From: CAYPEL01 sp036479985
Lineage (GTDB): Bacteria; Pseudomonadota; Gammaproteobacteria; DSM-19610
Assembly: GCA_965224815.1 (NCBI GenBank)
Contig: CBDDAF010000003.1
Span: 186,001 to 250,000 of the forward strand
Direction of reading: 5' to 3'
DNA length: 64,000 nt
Positions 1 through 9,692 of this stretch are shown here, piece after piece (the first letter of the stretch is position 1; every line of letters starts with the position of its first letter). The notes below the pieces were generated by a model that saw nothing but the letters and a program-made list of their open reading frames with translations, was not told the origin of the DNA and did no database searches. The translations under genes were made by a program, and so were the position numbers.

Positions 1-11
1 TCCAGTATGGA

Positions 12-47
12 TAAAAAAAGGACCAACACACAACATGCTGGCCCTTT
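12..47 (-). terminator. Rho-independent terminator of the apr operon
   Basis: On the minus strand, about 50 bases after the aprA stop, a 9-bp stem (bases 39-47 pairing with 17-25, one G-U pair) with a loop of about 13 bases is followed by a run of T. This is a typical intrinsic terminator and it closes the aprMBA transcript. Confidence 0.75.
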
Positions 48-96
48 ATTAAAGCAAATATATTTTAGCTGTTAAAAAATGCTAGCCAATATTTGT

Positions 97-1968
97 TTAT
101 TCTTCACCATCACTTACCAGGTGGTAACAAGGTGCTTTCATCATGGTGTACTCACCGGTGTTGCGATCACGATGAGAAACGGTCAGCACATGCCAGTTTT
201 CATCATCAAGTTTCATCGCATCACCACGGTAGTAGTAACCAGGCCAGCGAGTTTCCTTACGGAATAAAGTATGCTGGAACACGGCCTCAGAAGTAAGGAA
301 GCGGTGCTTCAGTTCCCATGCACGTAGTAGCTCGTGTATGTCTTGAGCAGCAATATTTTCCAGATCTTCTCCAAAAACACCCATTTTCTTGAGTCCGATT
401 TTCAGTAGCTTGTCGTTGGTCATGTAGTTAACACCAAAACCAGCACAGTATTCATCCATCAGCTTCTGCAGACGATCAAGACCCTGTCTTGGATTGATGT
501 AATTTGGATTGACATCGCCAGCAACAATTTCGTTACGATAAACAGTATAGGTTTCCATTGGCTTGTAGATCTTTGCTTTTAGATCTGCAATTTGCTGGTC
601 AGAAACCCGGATGCCTTCTGCCTTGCCGTCATCAATGTACTTACAAGCAGCTTTCGCAGCCAGACGACCTTCAGTGAAAGAACCTGAAGAGAATGCGTGT
701 GGTGTTCCACCAACCGCATCACCCGCACCAAACATACCTTCGACTGTGGTCATACGGTTGTAGCCCCAGAAGTATTCATCAGGTGATACATCTTCTGGAC
801 CTGAGCACCATGCACCACAACCCGTTGCGTGTGAACCCATTACGTATGGCTCAGAGGTAGTCAATTCTGGATTTTCGTATTTCGGATCTACATCGGTAGA
901 AGCCCAAAGTACCGCCTGACCAATGGTCATGCCTAAAAAGTTATGCCAGCCGATCTCTTCAAGATGAGGATCCTGGAATGCTTCCATAGTGACCATATGG
1001 ATAGGGCCACGACCAGCATTCACCTCATTGATAAATGCATGGTTACGTAAACAGGTCGGAATTGGTTTATGCGACAAATGCTGGTTTTCCGTATCCAGAT
1101 ATTCTTTGCCTACCATTTCCGTTAGAGCCGGGAACCACTTGGATTCATACTCTTCGCCATTACAGTTTTGTGTATAAGTCTTAAGGTGTAAGAAGTAAGC
1201 GCCTACAGGACCGTACCCATCTTTGAATCGAGCCAGTACGATACGGTTTTCCATTTGAGTCATCTTCGCACCTGCGTCAATCATAAGACCATACGCAGAA
1301 CCCGATGACCATGGCGCGTACCAGACACGACCCGCACCTTCACCCACTGAACGTGGTTTAAAGATGTTAGACGCACCACCAGCACCAACAATAACAGTTT
1401 TGGCTTTAAAGACATGGTAATTACCAGTACGAACATTAAAACCAACAGCACCCGCAACGCGGTTCTCTTTGGCATCATCCATCAGCATATGGGTTACGCA
1501 GATACGGTTAAATACCTTGTCAGCAGACTTCTTCGCAGCTTCTGCAACGATAGGCTTGTAAGATTCACCGTGAATCATGATCTGCCAACGTCCTTCACGC
1601 AGATAAGTACCCGTCTTCGTATCTCGCATGATAGGCAGGCCCCACTCTTCGAACTGATGAACAGCCGAATCCACGTGACGTGCCATATCAAAGGCCAGAT
1701 CCTCACGAACCATGCCCATCAGATCCATACGTGCATATCGAACATGGTCTTCCGGGTTGTTTTCACCCCAGCGCGTGCCCATGTAACAGTTAATCGCGTA
1801 AAGACCCTGAGCTACCGCACCGGAACGATCAATGTTTGCTTTTTCAGCAATGACAATTTTTTTGTCCTTGCCCCAATATCTTGCTTCAAATGCAGCGCCG
1901 GTGCCACCGAGACCCGCTCCTGCAATTAGAACGTCGATATCGTCTTCTATAATAGTTTTGTAAGCCAT
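97..1968 (-). CDS. aprA: Adenylylsulfate reductase alpha subunit AprA
   Basis: FAD-containing catalytic subunit of APS reductase. In sulfur oxidisers it runs in the direction sulfite + AMP to adenosine-5'-phosphosulfate, in the cytoplasm. The 623 residues are normal for the family. The N-terminus has the FAD dinucleotide-binding motif GAGLGGTGAAFEA (residues 17-29), and the substrate-domain motif SSGSFTEGR lies near residue 429. Its start overlaps the aprB stop by one base, so translation is probably coupled. It is the last gene of aprM-aprB-aprA and is followed by a strong terminator. Sulfate reducers also have AprA, but the aprM partner and the gammaproteobacterial surroundings argue for the oxidative role. 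Confidence 0.97.
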   Translation of the reverse strand: MAYKTIIEDDIDVLIAGAGLGGTGAAFEARYWGKDKKIVIAEKANIDRSGAVAQGLYAINCYMGTRWGENNPEDHVRYARMDLMGMVREDLAFDMARHVDSAVHQFEEWGLPIMRDTKTGTYLREGRWQIMIHGESYKPIVAEAAKKSADKVFNRICVTHMLMDDAKENRVAGAVGFNVRTGNYHVFKAKTVIVGAGGASNIFKPRSVGEGAGRVWYAPWSSGSAYGLMIDAGAKMTQMENRIVLARFKDGYGPVGAYFLHLKTYTQNCNGEEYESKWFPALTEMVGKEYLDTENQHLSHKPIPTCLRNHAFINEVNAGRGPIHMVTMEAFQDPHLEEIGWHNFLGMTIGQAVLWASTDVDPKYENPELTTSEPYVMGSHATGCGAWCSGPEDVSPDEYFWGYNRMTTVEGMFGAGDAVGGTPHAFSSGSFTEGRLAAKAACKYIDDGKAEGIRVSDQQIADLKAKIYKPMETYTVYRNEIVAGDVNPNYINPRQGLDRLQKLMDEYCAGFGVNYMTNDKLLKIGLKKMGVFGEDLENIAAQDIHELLRAWELKHRFLTSEAVFQHTLFRKETRWPGYYYRGDAMKLDDENWHVLTVSHRDRNTGEYTMMKAPCYHLVSDGEE

Positions 1969-2459
1969 TAGTAGTACACCCCTGCTTTCAATGTCAGGCC
2001 ATTGGACTTGAGAGTGTGGAGACTATCCTTGCCGTCTTTATCAAGTTGAATATATTTAGGTTCGTTGAACAGCAGATGGCTGTCGCGCATTTCCTGGCTA
2101 GGCGCAGATTCATTAGCAAGTTGGGGAATAGCTGTGCCCCAGGGTTTGGTCGTGATAGGCGCGAGCAGGTCGAAGTCTTTTTTACCATTGCGGAACTTGA
2201 TGCGCCAGGCAATGGTGCCTTTTTCCTCGTCACGATTTACTCGTACAGAGTGACCGAGTGGTGCGAAGTCTGCATAACCACGCACATCAATTGCGTTGTG
2301 GGGACAGGCTTTTACACAGGAATAACATTCCCAACACATGTTAGGTTCAATGTTATAAGCGCGTCGCAGAGTTTTATCAATGTGCATGATGTCAGATGGG
2401 CAGATATCGACACACTGGCCACAACCATCACAACGAGTCATATATACAAAAGTTGGCAT
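1968..2459 (-). CDS. aprB: Adenylylsulfate reductase beta subunit AprB
   Basis: Iron-sulfur subunit that carries electrons between the AprA flavin and the membrane partner. It has two [4Fe-4S] ferredoxin motifs, with cysteines at 10, 13, 16, 20 and at 42, 45, 48, 52. The C-terminal tail (about residues 70-163) matches the family's extension that wraps around AprA. The 163-residue length is slightly above the usual 145-165. A purine-rich ribosome site (AAGAGAG) precedes the ATG. It lies 41 bases downstream of aprM and overlaps aprA by one base. Confidence 0.97.
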   Translation of the reverse strand: MPTFVYMTRCDGCGQCVDICPSDIMHIDKTLRRAYNIEPNMCWECYSCVKACPHNAIDVRGYADFAPLGHSVRVNRDEEKGTIAWRIKFRNGKKDFDLLAPITTKPWGTAIPQLANESAPSQEMRDSHLLFNEPKYIQLDKDGKDSLHTLKSNGLTLKAGVYY

Positions 2460-2500
2460 AATATTTCTCTCTTAAAATTATATAAATTAGTTAATAAGTG

Positions 2501-3337
2501 TTAGTAGTGGTTTGCAGATTCGCGCTTGATACCAAGACCCATGTTGGGTGGATTTTTGCCCATGTATTCTGGGATATCCGGAAACTGTTTCTGTACGGCA
2601 GGATCCGTCAGATCAAAATCAGCGGGTAGATTTTCTCTCGAACCATCTGCCTTGGTGACTCGCTTCTGATAAGCAGCGGCAGGCTTAAAGAACATATGGG
2701 CAAACTTGGACCATAACACGCCACCAAATAAGACAGTGCTGGAAATAATAAACAGGGCGAAGAACAACCAGCCTATTTTAGATCCTTGCGTTGCTGACCA
2801 AATCAATGCAAATGTACAGGTAGCAAGCAACGAAAGTATAAACATGTCTGCGCGTACTATGCGATTCCAGGGATTGCCTTCAGCGGCAAGATCAACGCGA
2901 ATGGCAAACCAGAACCAGTAGCCGCCAACACAAAGCATCAGTGCGCCCAGGTGCCATAAAAATGGCAGGATTGAAGGCGTAGTGTCCGCTGCTGTTGGAT
3001 AAGCAAAAATCATGATTGCCGTAGTAGCAACAAACAGGATGAACCCGTACATGGTGAGCAGGTGGGACAATCTGCGTTTTGGATTGGAGAATTCACCAGA
3101 AGTTAACACCTCATTGGTGAAGGTTTTAACTGCAAGCGAGGCTTTTTCTCCTCCACTAATAGTGCGGGTTGCGCTCTTCTGCGCCTTTTTAGCATTCTCA
3201 AAAAAGTACTGCGCACTTTTTTTGTGAAGCATGTCAAGTATTGTACCGCCTACGACTAAGACGAACATCAAGATGACATACCCTTGCATTGCAAAGGCGG
3301 GTATAAACTCTGAAAGTTCTGAAAAGGGATTGTTCAT
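2501..3337 (-). CDS. aprM: AprM, membrane anchor of APS reductase
   Basis: Integral membrane protein encoded upstream of aprBA in many sulfur oxidisers and thought to pass electrons from AprBA to the quinone pool. The 278-residue protein shows about five or six hydrophobic segments (residues about 15-35, 88-110, 125-148, 163-182, 186-210) and a hydrophilic C-terminal tail of about 65 residues. A GAGG ribosome site precedes the ATG at 3337. It is the first gene of the operon. No qmoABC genes are nearby, so AprM is the only candidate electron acceptor in the window. The family name rests on operon position and membrane topology; the electron-transfer role is inferred in the literature. Confidence 0.88.
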   Translation of the reverse strand: MNNPFSELSEFIPAFAMQGYVILMFVLVVGGTILDMLHKKSAQYFFENAKKAQKSATRTISGGEKASLAVKTFTNEVLTSGEFSNPKRRLSHLLTMYGFILFVATTAIMIFAYPTAADTTPSILPFLWHLGALMLCVGGYWFWFAIRVDLAAEGNPWNRIVRADMFILSLLATCTFALIWSATQGSKIGWLFFALFIISSTVLFGGVLWSKFAHMFFKPAAAYQKRVTKADGSRENLPADFDLTDPAVQKQFPDIPEYMGKNPPNMGLGIKRESANHY

Positions 3338-3865
3338 GGATTATCCTCAAAAAAATTGTTAGCCGTTATTTGCGAACCAAGCTAAGACGCTATATCCGCC
3401 TAAAGTGCTAGTGACTGACCTGGACATCCGAATGACTCAAATCAATCAACGGATATGCATTATTCAGCGTGATCCCGTGACCATGTTCGGGCTGTTAAAG
3501 TCAACGTTCAGGTGTGGAACTCGAATTCTCAATCGCGCAGGAGCGTATGGTAGACGAGCCCAAAGCAAAGTGCGACCCTCAGTAGAAAAAAACTTTTAAT
3601 ATCCTCATAAACTTACAAGGGGTAATGATTGCGTTCTTGCCCACCCCTGGCTCAGATCGCAGGGTAAGACCAGCAGTTTCCTTCCCGGTGGCCACGAAAT
3701 CGCTCTGGATTTGTCTGCGACTGACAGAAATCCGACTATTTTTATCCTCCTTGCCTGCCTGAGCGTAGCATTCTGACAAGGTGGCTCCTTTGATTTGGCC
3801 TTTTCCTTGCTGATGGATGGGTATCTACTCGACCATGATTAAGGACACAGGCCTAAACGAATTTC
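3338..3865. other. Intergenic region between aprM and plsB
   Basis: A 528-base gap between the start of aprM and the end of plsB, both on the minus strand. It must hold the apr promoter, but I could not assign convincing -35/-10 boxes. Short open frames (for example 3579-3779, minus) show no recognisable protein. I see no tRNA, clear terminator or repeat. Confidence 0.5.
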
Positions 3866-6331
3866 TTATTCTGTAAGGGTAATCTTCAACATTTGCAGGA
3901 TATTACTGCGCATTTCTTTTGGTAGTAGTTGGCGGATTCGCCGGTCGGCTTTTTGAAAGACTTCGCTATATTCGACATGTTCTGTGTCGTATATCTTTAC
4001 ATAGTTAATTTTGATCAAGGTTTCTATAAAATTCGAGATTAGTTTTTTGTCGGAGTAGTCCGGTGAATTTAACTGGTGAATCATGGCAATGCGCTGTGCC
4101 ATGAGCTGACAGTTTTTCTCCAGGTCTTCTCTGAGGACTTTTTCAGAGCCATTGCGGGATAGCAGGGCAAGTGTTAAATAATAAACTTCAAGAATGGGGG
4201 AGATGATTCTTGCTAATAGATTGAGGTGGCTGGAACCAACACTTCCAGAGCCGGTTTTTGAGAATGTGTCACCTGTGGCATCGTTTGTCAGCAAACCTTG
4301 GTCAACCATGACGGTGAGCATATGGTCAATTGCCTCTGGCAGATCGTCCTTTTCCCAGATCAGAAATAATTCACTCTGAATGAACGGGTAGGAAAGGGAA
4401 ACCAGATTGACTATTTCATCCCGACTATTGCTGCGTTTGTTGAAGAAGCAGCATGCGATAATAGAGGGTAATGCGAGTAGATGTAGAATGTTGTTTCGGT
4501 AGTAGGTCAGGGATATTGAATGTTTACTATCTAAAAAGATAATGTCGCCCAATTCGTGGTTACGCCGCCTGGCCATTTTTAAAGTTTCAGCGCGATTGAT
4601 CTGCTCTTTGCCGGTCAGTTCGGTGAGGATGATATTTTCGGAATAGTTCAAATGACGAATCAGTGTTTGATATATTTCCAGGAGTTGTGCCAGCTCGGTT
4701 TCGTCCATGGTTTGGTGAGGTGTGGCAAGTAAAACACTTGAAATCAAATTGATTGAATTAACCGTTGCCGCTTGATTGATGTGTGTCATGATTGTGGTGG
4801 CGAGTTGTCCAACCACATCCCGAACCCAGGTGGGGCGGAGTTCATCGTTATAGTTTTCAGATGACCAGTCGGGATGGCTTTGATCAAGTACTTGATTCAA
4901 AAATACTGGCTGACCGAAATTGGCAGAGACTTTGCCAAACTCTCCCCGGATTCTGAGCATGGAGCGAACCGAATCGATAAAGGTTTCACGCTTCTTGATC
5001 TCACCTGAAAGTTCTGCCTGATAGGCTTTGCTTTCGAGCAATTTTTCATAACCAACATAAACCGGGATAAACGCGATGGGTTTACTACGGTATTTCAAAA
5101 ACCCCCGCACTGTCATTGCCAGCATCCCCGGTTTGGCCTTGAGTAATCTTCCGGTACGGCTACGTCCGCCTTCGGCAAAATATTCTATGGGTACACCTTT
5201 GGAAATGAGTTCTGCAACGTATTCAAACATTACCGTCGAATATAGCTCATTACCTTTAAAGCTGCGGCGGATAAAAAATGCACCGCCACCGCGCAAGATG
5301 GAGCCAATCACCGGCATGTTCAGGTTTTTACCGGCGGCTATATAAGGTAGTGCAAGACCTTCGCTGTAAATAACATAGGATAAAAGCAGGTAGTCAATAT
5401 GGCTGCGGTGGCAGGGTACGTAAACCAGTTCGTGGTTCAGTGCGAGTTGTTTCAGATATTCATGGTTGGTAACTTCAATGCCGGAATAAAACCGGTTCCA
5501 GAATGCGGTCAACCCACGTTGCATAACCTGGATAGTGATATGTGTACAGTTGGCGACGATTTCTTTGAGATACCGGTGAGCCTGGGTGCTTGCCTGATAG
5601 ATACTGAGATTATCTTCTTCGCTGCGCCGGGCAATGGCTTTTTGTACATCCGGTTTGAGAATCAAATCTCTTAGCAGCGTTTGCCGGTGGGACATGTCAG
5701 GACCCAGGGTGGCCGTGCGTTGTTCAATCAGCCGGTTCGAGAGGACCGATTGTAAATTATCTATAATTTCATCATCCGTTTGTTGAGCGGAATTTATCGC
5801 TCGGTAGCAAATAATTTCGGAAAAATTTATCAGGGTTTTGCGTCCGTGGAATAGGATAGTAAAAAAACGCCGGGTACGCCCTGCAAGCCGCCATGAATCT
5901 GCAAACAAAACTTGTAACCAGTGTTTCTGTGTTGCGACGGGTCGCCCCCAAAATATTGAGACCGGTATTAACTGGATTTCCTGATCAGGATAGTCGCGTA
6001 AAATTTCAACGATCCCACGTAACATTCTTGAACGTTTGGGTAACTTGTTTAGCCAGGCTTTAAAGGGTTGGCGTGGTGCAATGGTATAGACAGAATGCCA
6101 AGCCTGTAATTCAGGCGATGCTATTCGACGTAACGGCGAAGGTAAACCGAGGCGGTCACATTCGGATTCAAGTACTAAAAGGTTTGACCAGGCGCGTGAG
6201 TCCAGCACATAGATTACTGGTATCTCCGGATTTATATCGAGTGTGTCGATCGGGTTAGGCAAGGCCTCGGTGCGTACCCATAAATAGAGTAACTTGCGGA
6301 AAGGGTAATTAATGGATTGACGGAGACTCAT
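3866..6331 (-). CDS. plsB: Glycerol-3-phosphate 1-O-acyltransferase PlsB
   Basis: Inner-membrane enzyme that puts the first acyl chain on sn-glycerol 3-phosphate, the committed step of phospholipid synthesis. The catalytic HX4D motif is at about residues 309-314 (HRSHID), close to the position in E. coli PlsB (306-311). Other acyltransferase blocks follow: GGAFFIRRSF, the EGGRSRTGRLL substrate site and the IPVYVGYEKL segment. The 821 residues match the usual 800-830. It is divergent from mrcB across 223 bases and separated from the apr operon by 528 bases, so it is probably transcribed alone. Confidence 0.96.
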   Translation of the reverse strand: MSLRQSINYPFRKLLYLWVRTEALPNPIDTLDINPEIPVIYVLDSRAWSNLLVLESECDRLGLPSPLRRIASPELQAWHSVYTIAPRQPFKAWLNKLPKRSRMLRGIVEILRDYPDQEIQLIPVSIFWGRPVATQKHWLQVLFADSWRLAGRTRRFFTILFHGRKTLINFSEIICYRAINSAQQTDDEIIDNLQSVLSNRLIEQRTATLGPDMSHRQTLLRDLILKPDVQKAIARRSEEDNLSIYQASTQAHRYLKEIVANCTHITIQVMQRGLTAFWNRFYSGIEVTNHEYLKQLALNHELVYVPCHRSHIDYLLLSYVIYSEGLALPYIAAGKNLNMPVIGSILRGGGAFFIRRSFKGNELYSTVMFEYVAELISKGVPIEYFAEGGRSRTGRLLKAKPGMLAMTVRGFLKYRSKPIAFIPVYVGYEKLLESKAYQAELSGEIKKRETFIDSVRSMLRIRGEFGKVSANFGQPVFLNQVLDQSHPDWSSENYNDELRPTWVRDVVGQLATTIMTHINQAATVNSINLISSVLLATPHQTMDETELAQLLEIYQTLIRHLNYSENIILTELTGKEQINRAETLKMARRRNHELGDIIFLDSKHSISLTYYRNNILHLLALPSIIACCFFNKRSNSRDEIVNLVSLSYPFIQSELFLIWEKDDLPEAIDHMLTVMVDQGLLTNDATGDTFSKTGSGSVGSSHLNLLARIISPILEVYYLTLALLSRNGSEKVLREDLEKNCQLMAQRIAMIHQLNSPDYSDKKLISNFIETLIKINYVKIYDTEHVEYSEVFQKADRRIRQLLPKEMRSNILQMLKITLTE

Positions 6332-6554
6332 GATAGTTACAAATCTAAACGAAAAAGGCTGTCTTTACCATGGCTGAAACTTGTAGGGAGAGCGGCGATC
6401 TGATGTCCGGGCGCAGGTTGAGTGTAAAATAAGAACTATCTCTCATAAAGGCATAATAAATATAATATTATTATACTGCATCTTCTCTCGTCACAAAGGT
6501 ATACTAGGGCAGCCAACAAATCCATATTTCTAACAGGTTCTGTAAACATTTTTA

Positions 6555-8876
6555 ATGGTAAAAAAAGTACGCAAAACGCGCCGTAAAACGACAAATAGAC
6601 GCAAAAAATCCCGGCGCTCAAGACGGCGATCCCGTTTCCCCTGGTTCAAGCTAATGCTGGGATTAACGTTGCTGCTGGTCGGCTATATGGCGTTTCTGGA
6701 TTTTCAGGTCTACCGGCAGTTTGAAGGCAAGCGCTGGTCGCTGCCTGCACGCGTTTATGCGCGGCCGCTAGAGCTTTATGCCGGGTTGCGTTTTACACCA
6801 GAGCAATTTTCTGAAGAACTAAAGGCGCTCGGTTACCGTTTTACCAGTAGCGTTAAACGGCCTGGAGATGTATCCCGCAACGGTAAGAAATTTCACCTGA
6901 AGACACGGCCGTTCCGGTTCTGGGATGGTGAGGAGCTTTCACATAACCTGCGTGTGCAATTTAATTATAAACAGGTCGGTTCTCTAGCTGACGCCAGCAC
7001 AAAAAAAACCATACCGATAGCACGTCTTGATCCGCTTGAGATTGGCAGTATTCATACTGCGCGCCAGGAAGACCGTATTCTGTTGAAACTCAATGATGTT
7101 CCAGAGACTTTGGTTAAGGCCCTGGTGGCTGTAGAGGATCGTACTTTTTATAAACACCATGGTATTTCTGTTAAAGCGATTGCGCGGGCATTCCTGGCTA
7201 ATATCCGTGCCGGTCATGTGGTGCAGGGCGGCAGTACATTGACTCAGCAGTTGGTCAAGAATTATTTCCTCACCAGTAAACAAAGCTTGTGGCGTAAGGT
7301 CAATGAAGCACTGATGTCGATTTCACTTGAGTTGAGGTATGACAAAGATGAGATCATGGAAGCTTATCTGAATGAAATTTATCTGGCGCAGGACGGTCAG
7401 CGTGCAATACATGGATTTGGCCTGGGCAGCCAATTCCTGTTTCAACGGCCAGCCAATGAATTATCAACCGGCCAAATTGCCATGCTGGTGGGTATGGTCA
7501 AAGGGCCATCTTACTACGATCCACGGCGTCATCCGGAGCGTGCGCGAACCCGGCGTGATCTGGTGCTGCGCATCATGCGTGAACGCGGCATTATTACCAG
7601 TGGTGAAGAACAATCAGCCAGGCAGGAAGGTTTTGGTCTGCTTGATCCCGGTAAGGGTATCAGCACAACTTTTCCAGGTTTTCTCGATCTGGTACGGCGT
7701 CAGTTACGCCGTGACTATTACGAATCGGATTTGACCAGCGAAGGGTTGAAGATATTTACTACGCTGGATCCGCAAGTGCAATGGTCGTTACAGCGCAGTT
7801 TGTCGAAACGCTTAGCATCGATGGAAGAAACCCGGCCAGATTTACAAGGTGCCGGTATTATTACCAATGCGTCTAATGCAGAAGTACAAGCATTAGTAGG
7901 TGGAAGAAAAGCCGGATTTTCCGGGTTCAACCGAGTGCTGGATGCGAAACGTCCGATTGGTTCGCTGATTAAACCGGCTGTCTATCTAACGGCGCTGGAA
8001 CGTCCGCAACAGTATTCCCTGGCAACATTGATTGAAGACGAGCCCTTGCAGGTAGAACAACGGGGATCACCGGTGTGGGAACCTAATAATTACGATAAAC
8101 AGTTTCATGGCGATGTCATGCTTTATCAGGCATTGGCAAATTCCTATAACGTTGCCACTGCACGTCTGGGTATGGAGCTCAGTCTTGATGCTGTGATTCA
8201 GACATTACGGCGACTGGGCGTCAGTAGTCCGCTGAATGCCTATCCTTCTTTATTGCTCGGTGCAGCGGATTTAAGTCCGCTCGAAGTCACCGAGTTTTAT
8301 CAGACCATTGCCAGTGGTGGTTATCTAATGCCATTACGCAGCATTCGAGCTGTGCTTAATTCAGCTAACGAGCCTCTGCAACGTTATGATTTGAAGGTTA
8401 ACCGCGTGGTGGAACCAGAACCGGCTTTGCTGATTACCCGCGCCATGCAGGGTGTTATAGCGCAGGGCACGGGCCGGGCACTCAATCATCGTTTTTCATC
8501 AGAGTTCGGACTGGCGGGTAAAACCGGCACCACGGATGATTTACGCGATAGCTGGTTTGCCGGTTTTGACGGTGAACGACTAGGCGTGGTTTGGGTTGGC
8601 CGTGATGACAATCTTCCCATGGGATTAACCGGTGCGAGTGGTGCGATGCAGATCTGGGGTGATCTGTTCCAACAGATTGGTGCCTCACCTGTGCAGATGG
8701 CTCAACCTGAGACCATTGAGTGGCGGGAAGTGGATATGCTTTCCGGTGGATTGGCGAGCACGCAGTGCACAGATATCGTACAATTACCCTTTATCACACA
8801 GGGCGTGTTGCCAGAGGTGGCGCCTTGTGGAGAGGCACCTTCGCCGACACGTTGGTTAGAGGACTGGTTTCAATGA
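6555..8876 (+). CDS. mrcB: Bifunctional penicillin-binding protein 1b
   Basis: Peptidoglycan glycosyltransferase and transpeptidase anchored in the inner membrane with its catalytic domains in the periplasm. A strongly basic cytoplasmic tail (residues 1-30) leads to one membrane helix (about 32-52). A UB2H-like region follows, then the GT51 domain with the catalytic motif EDRTFYKHHG at about 192 and QGGSTLTQQLVKN. The transpeptidase has SLIK (serine near 468), SYN (near 529) and KTGTTDD (near 655). At 773 residues it is somewhat shorter than E. coli PBP1b (844). It overlaps the next lipoprotein gene by four bases (ATGA), so the two are probably co-translated. Confidence 0.95.
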   Translation: MVKKVRKTRRKTTNRRKKSRRSRRRSRFPWFKLMLGLTLLLVGYMAFLDFQVYRQFEGKRWSLPARVYARPLELYAGLRFTPEQFSEELKALGYRFTSSVKRPGDVSRNGKKFHLKTRPFRFWDGEELSHNLRVQFNYKQVGSLADASTKKTIPIARLDPLEIGSIHTARQEDRILLKLNDVPETLVKALVAVEDRTFYKHHGISVKAIARAFLANIRAGHVVQGGSTLTQQLVKNYFLTSKQSLWRKVNEALMSISLELRYDKDEIMEAYLNEIYLAQDGQRAIHGFGLGSQFLFQRPANELSTGQIAMLVGMVKGPSYYDPRRHPERARTRRDLVLRIMRERGIITSGEEQSARQEGFGLLDPGKGISTTFPGFLDLVRRQLRRDYYESDLTSEGLKIFTTLDPQVQWSLQRSLSKRLASMEETRPDLQGAGIITNASNAEVQALVGGRKAGFSGFNRVLDAKRPIGSLIKPAVYLTALERPQQYSLATLIEDEPLQVEQRGSPVWEPNNYDKQFHGDVMLYQALANSYNVATARLGMELSLDAVIQTLRRLGVSSPLNAYPSLLLGAADLSPLEVTEFYQTIASGGYLMPLRSIRAVLNSANEPLQRYDLKVNRVVEPEPALLITRAMQGVIAQGTGRALNHRFSSEFGLAGKTGTTDDLRDSWFAGFDGERLGVVWVGRDDNLPMGLTGASGAMQIWGDLFQQIGASPVQMAQPETIEWREVDMLSGGLASTQCTDIVQLPFITQGVLPEVAPCGEAPSPTRWLEDWFQ

Positions 8877-9463
8877 GTAAGATTGTAGTGGTTGTTCTGG
8901 TATCTTTTTTATCGGCCTGTAGCATGGGGCGAACAGCCATGCCGCCGGTGATCGACAACACGAGTCAAGCGCCCGCCGGACAGGGTGGCGGCAGCGACGA
9001 TGTACAGACATTCCCATTACCTGCAGATGAAGCTGATATCTATCGGGCCGAGCCGTTGGAAGATGCTGCACCGATTCCCATTCCGGACAGAGGTGGACTT
9101 TCACCTTCATCGCCACAACCCCGGCAGGGCAATAATGCTGTTGTCGCTTTGTTGGATAAGGCGGATCAGTATGGTCAGTCGGGTAATTCTGATGCGGCTG
9201 CCGATACGCTGGAACGTGCGCTGCGAATTGAACCGCGTAATGCCCGCTTGTGGAGCAAATTGGCAGCGGTCAGATTACAACAAGGTCAGTCAGATCAAGC
9301 GGAACAACTCGCACTAAAGTCCAATGCGTTATCCCGGCAAAATCGCCAGTTACAAATGGATAACTGGCGAATTGTAGCCAAAGCCCGCTGGGCACGTAAC
9401 GATCAAACCGGCGCGCAGCGTGCGGAACAGAAAGTCAGCGATTTTGAGAGATATTATCGCTAA
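8873..9463 (+). CDS. TPR lipoprotein downstream of PBP1b
   Basis: Small predicted outer-membrane lipoprotein of 196 residues. I chose the ATG at 8873 because it gives a short signal peptide ending in the lipobox LSAC (cysteine 16) and overlaps the mrcB stop as ATGA. The upstream in-frame ATG at 8720 would bury the signal. A proline/acidic-rich linker (about residues 20-85) leads to one or two tetratricopeptide-like units (about 90-160) with the typical ALRIEPRNARLWSKLA pattern. Its coupling with mrcB suggests a role beside PBP1b, perhaps like an activating lipoprotein, but it is not recognisably LpoB. Function unknown. Confidence 0.8.
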   Translation: MSKIVVVVLVSFLSACSMGRTAMPPVIDNTSQAPAGQGGGSDDVQTFPLPADEADIYRAEPLEDAAPIPIPDRGGLSPSSPQPRQGNNAVVALLDKADQYGQSGNSDAAADTLERALRIEPRNARLWSKLAAVRLQQGQSDQAEQLALKSNALSRQNRQLQMDNWRIVAKARWARNDQTGAQRAEQKVSDFERYYR

Positions 9464-9515
9464 GCGATTCCGGTTTACTTATCATTGGTATTAGCGCTGA
9501 TTAATTCGCGAAAAC

Positions 9516-9581
9516 CTGTAGGAGCGGCTTCAGCCGCGATAGCCAGTGACATCGTTCTCGCGGCTGAAGCCGCTCCTACAG
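9516..9581. repeat. REP-like inverted repeat, copy R1
   Basis: Perfect 24-bp inverted repeat (9516-9539 and 9558-9581) around an 18-base centre. The arms read TGTAGGAGCGGCTTCAGCCG and its complement. Each arm also contains a smaller palindrome (CGGCTTCAGCCG). The same unit recurs near 17.5, 18.9, 42.8, 54.9 and 57.6 kb, always between genes. Confidence 0.92.
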
Positions 9582-9692
9582 AGTGGTTTTGTTTTTAACA
9601 ATGATGAGATGCACGAATTTAATAGTTTGCTAATCTCTGCCTATGATTAGTTACACCCATTCACAAGATAATTAACAACGAGAAGATTTCAC

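Noticed and set aside
3579..3779. 66-residue minus-strand open frame in the aprM-plsB gap, and a possible structured or GGA-rich small RNA there
   Set aside because: The frame has no recognisable motif, and the GGA count is near chance for the length.
8720..8872. Longer start for the TPR lipoprotein at 8720
   Set aside because: It would lie inside mrcB and hide the signal peptide and lipobox; ATG 8873 fits the ATGA overlap.
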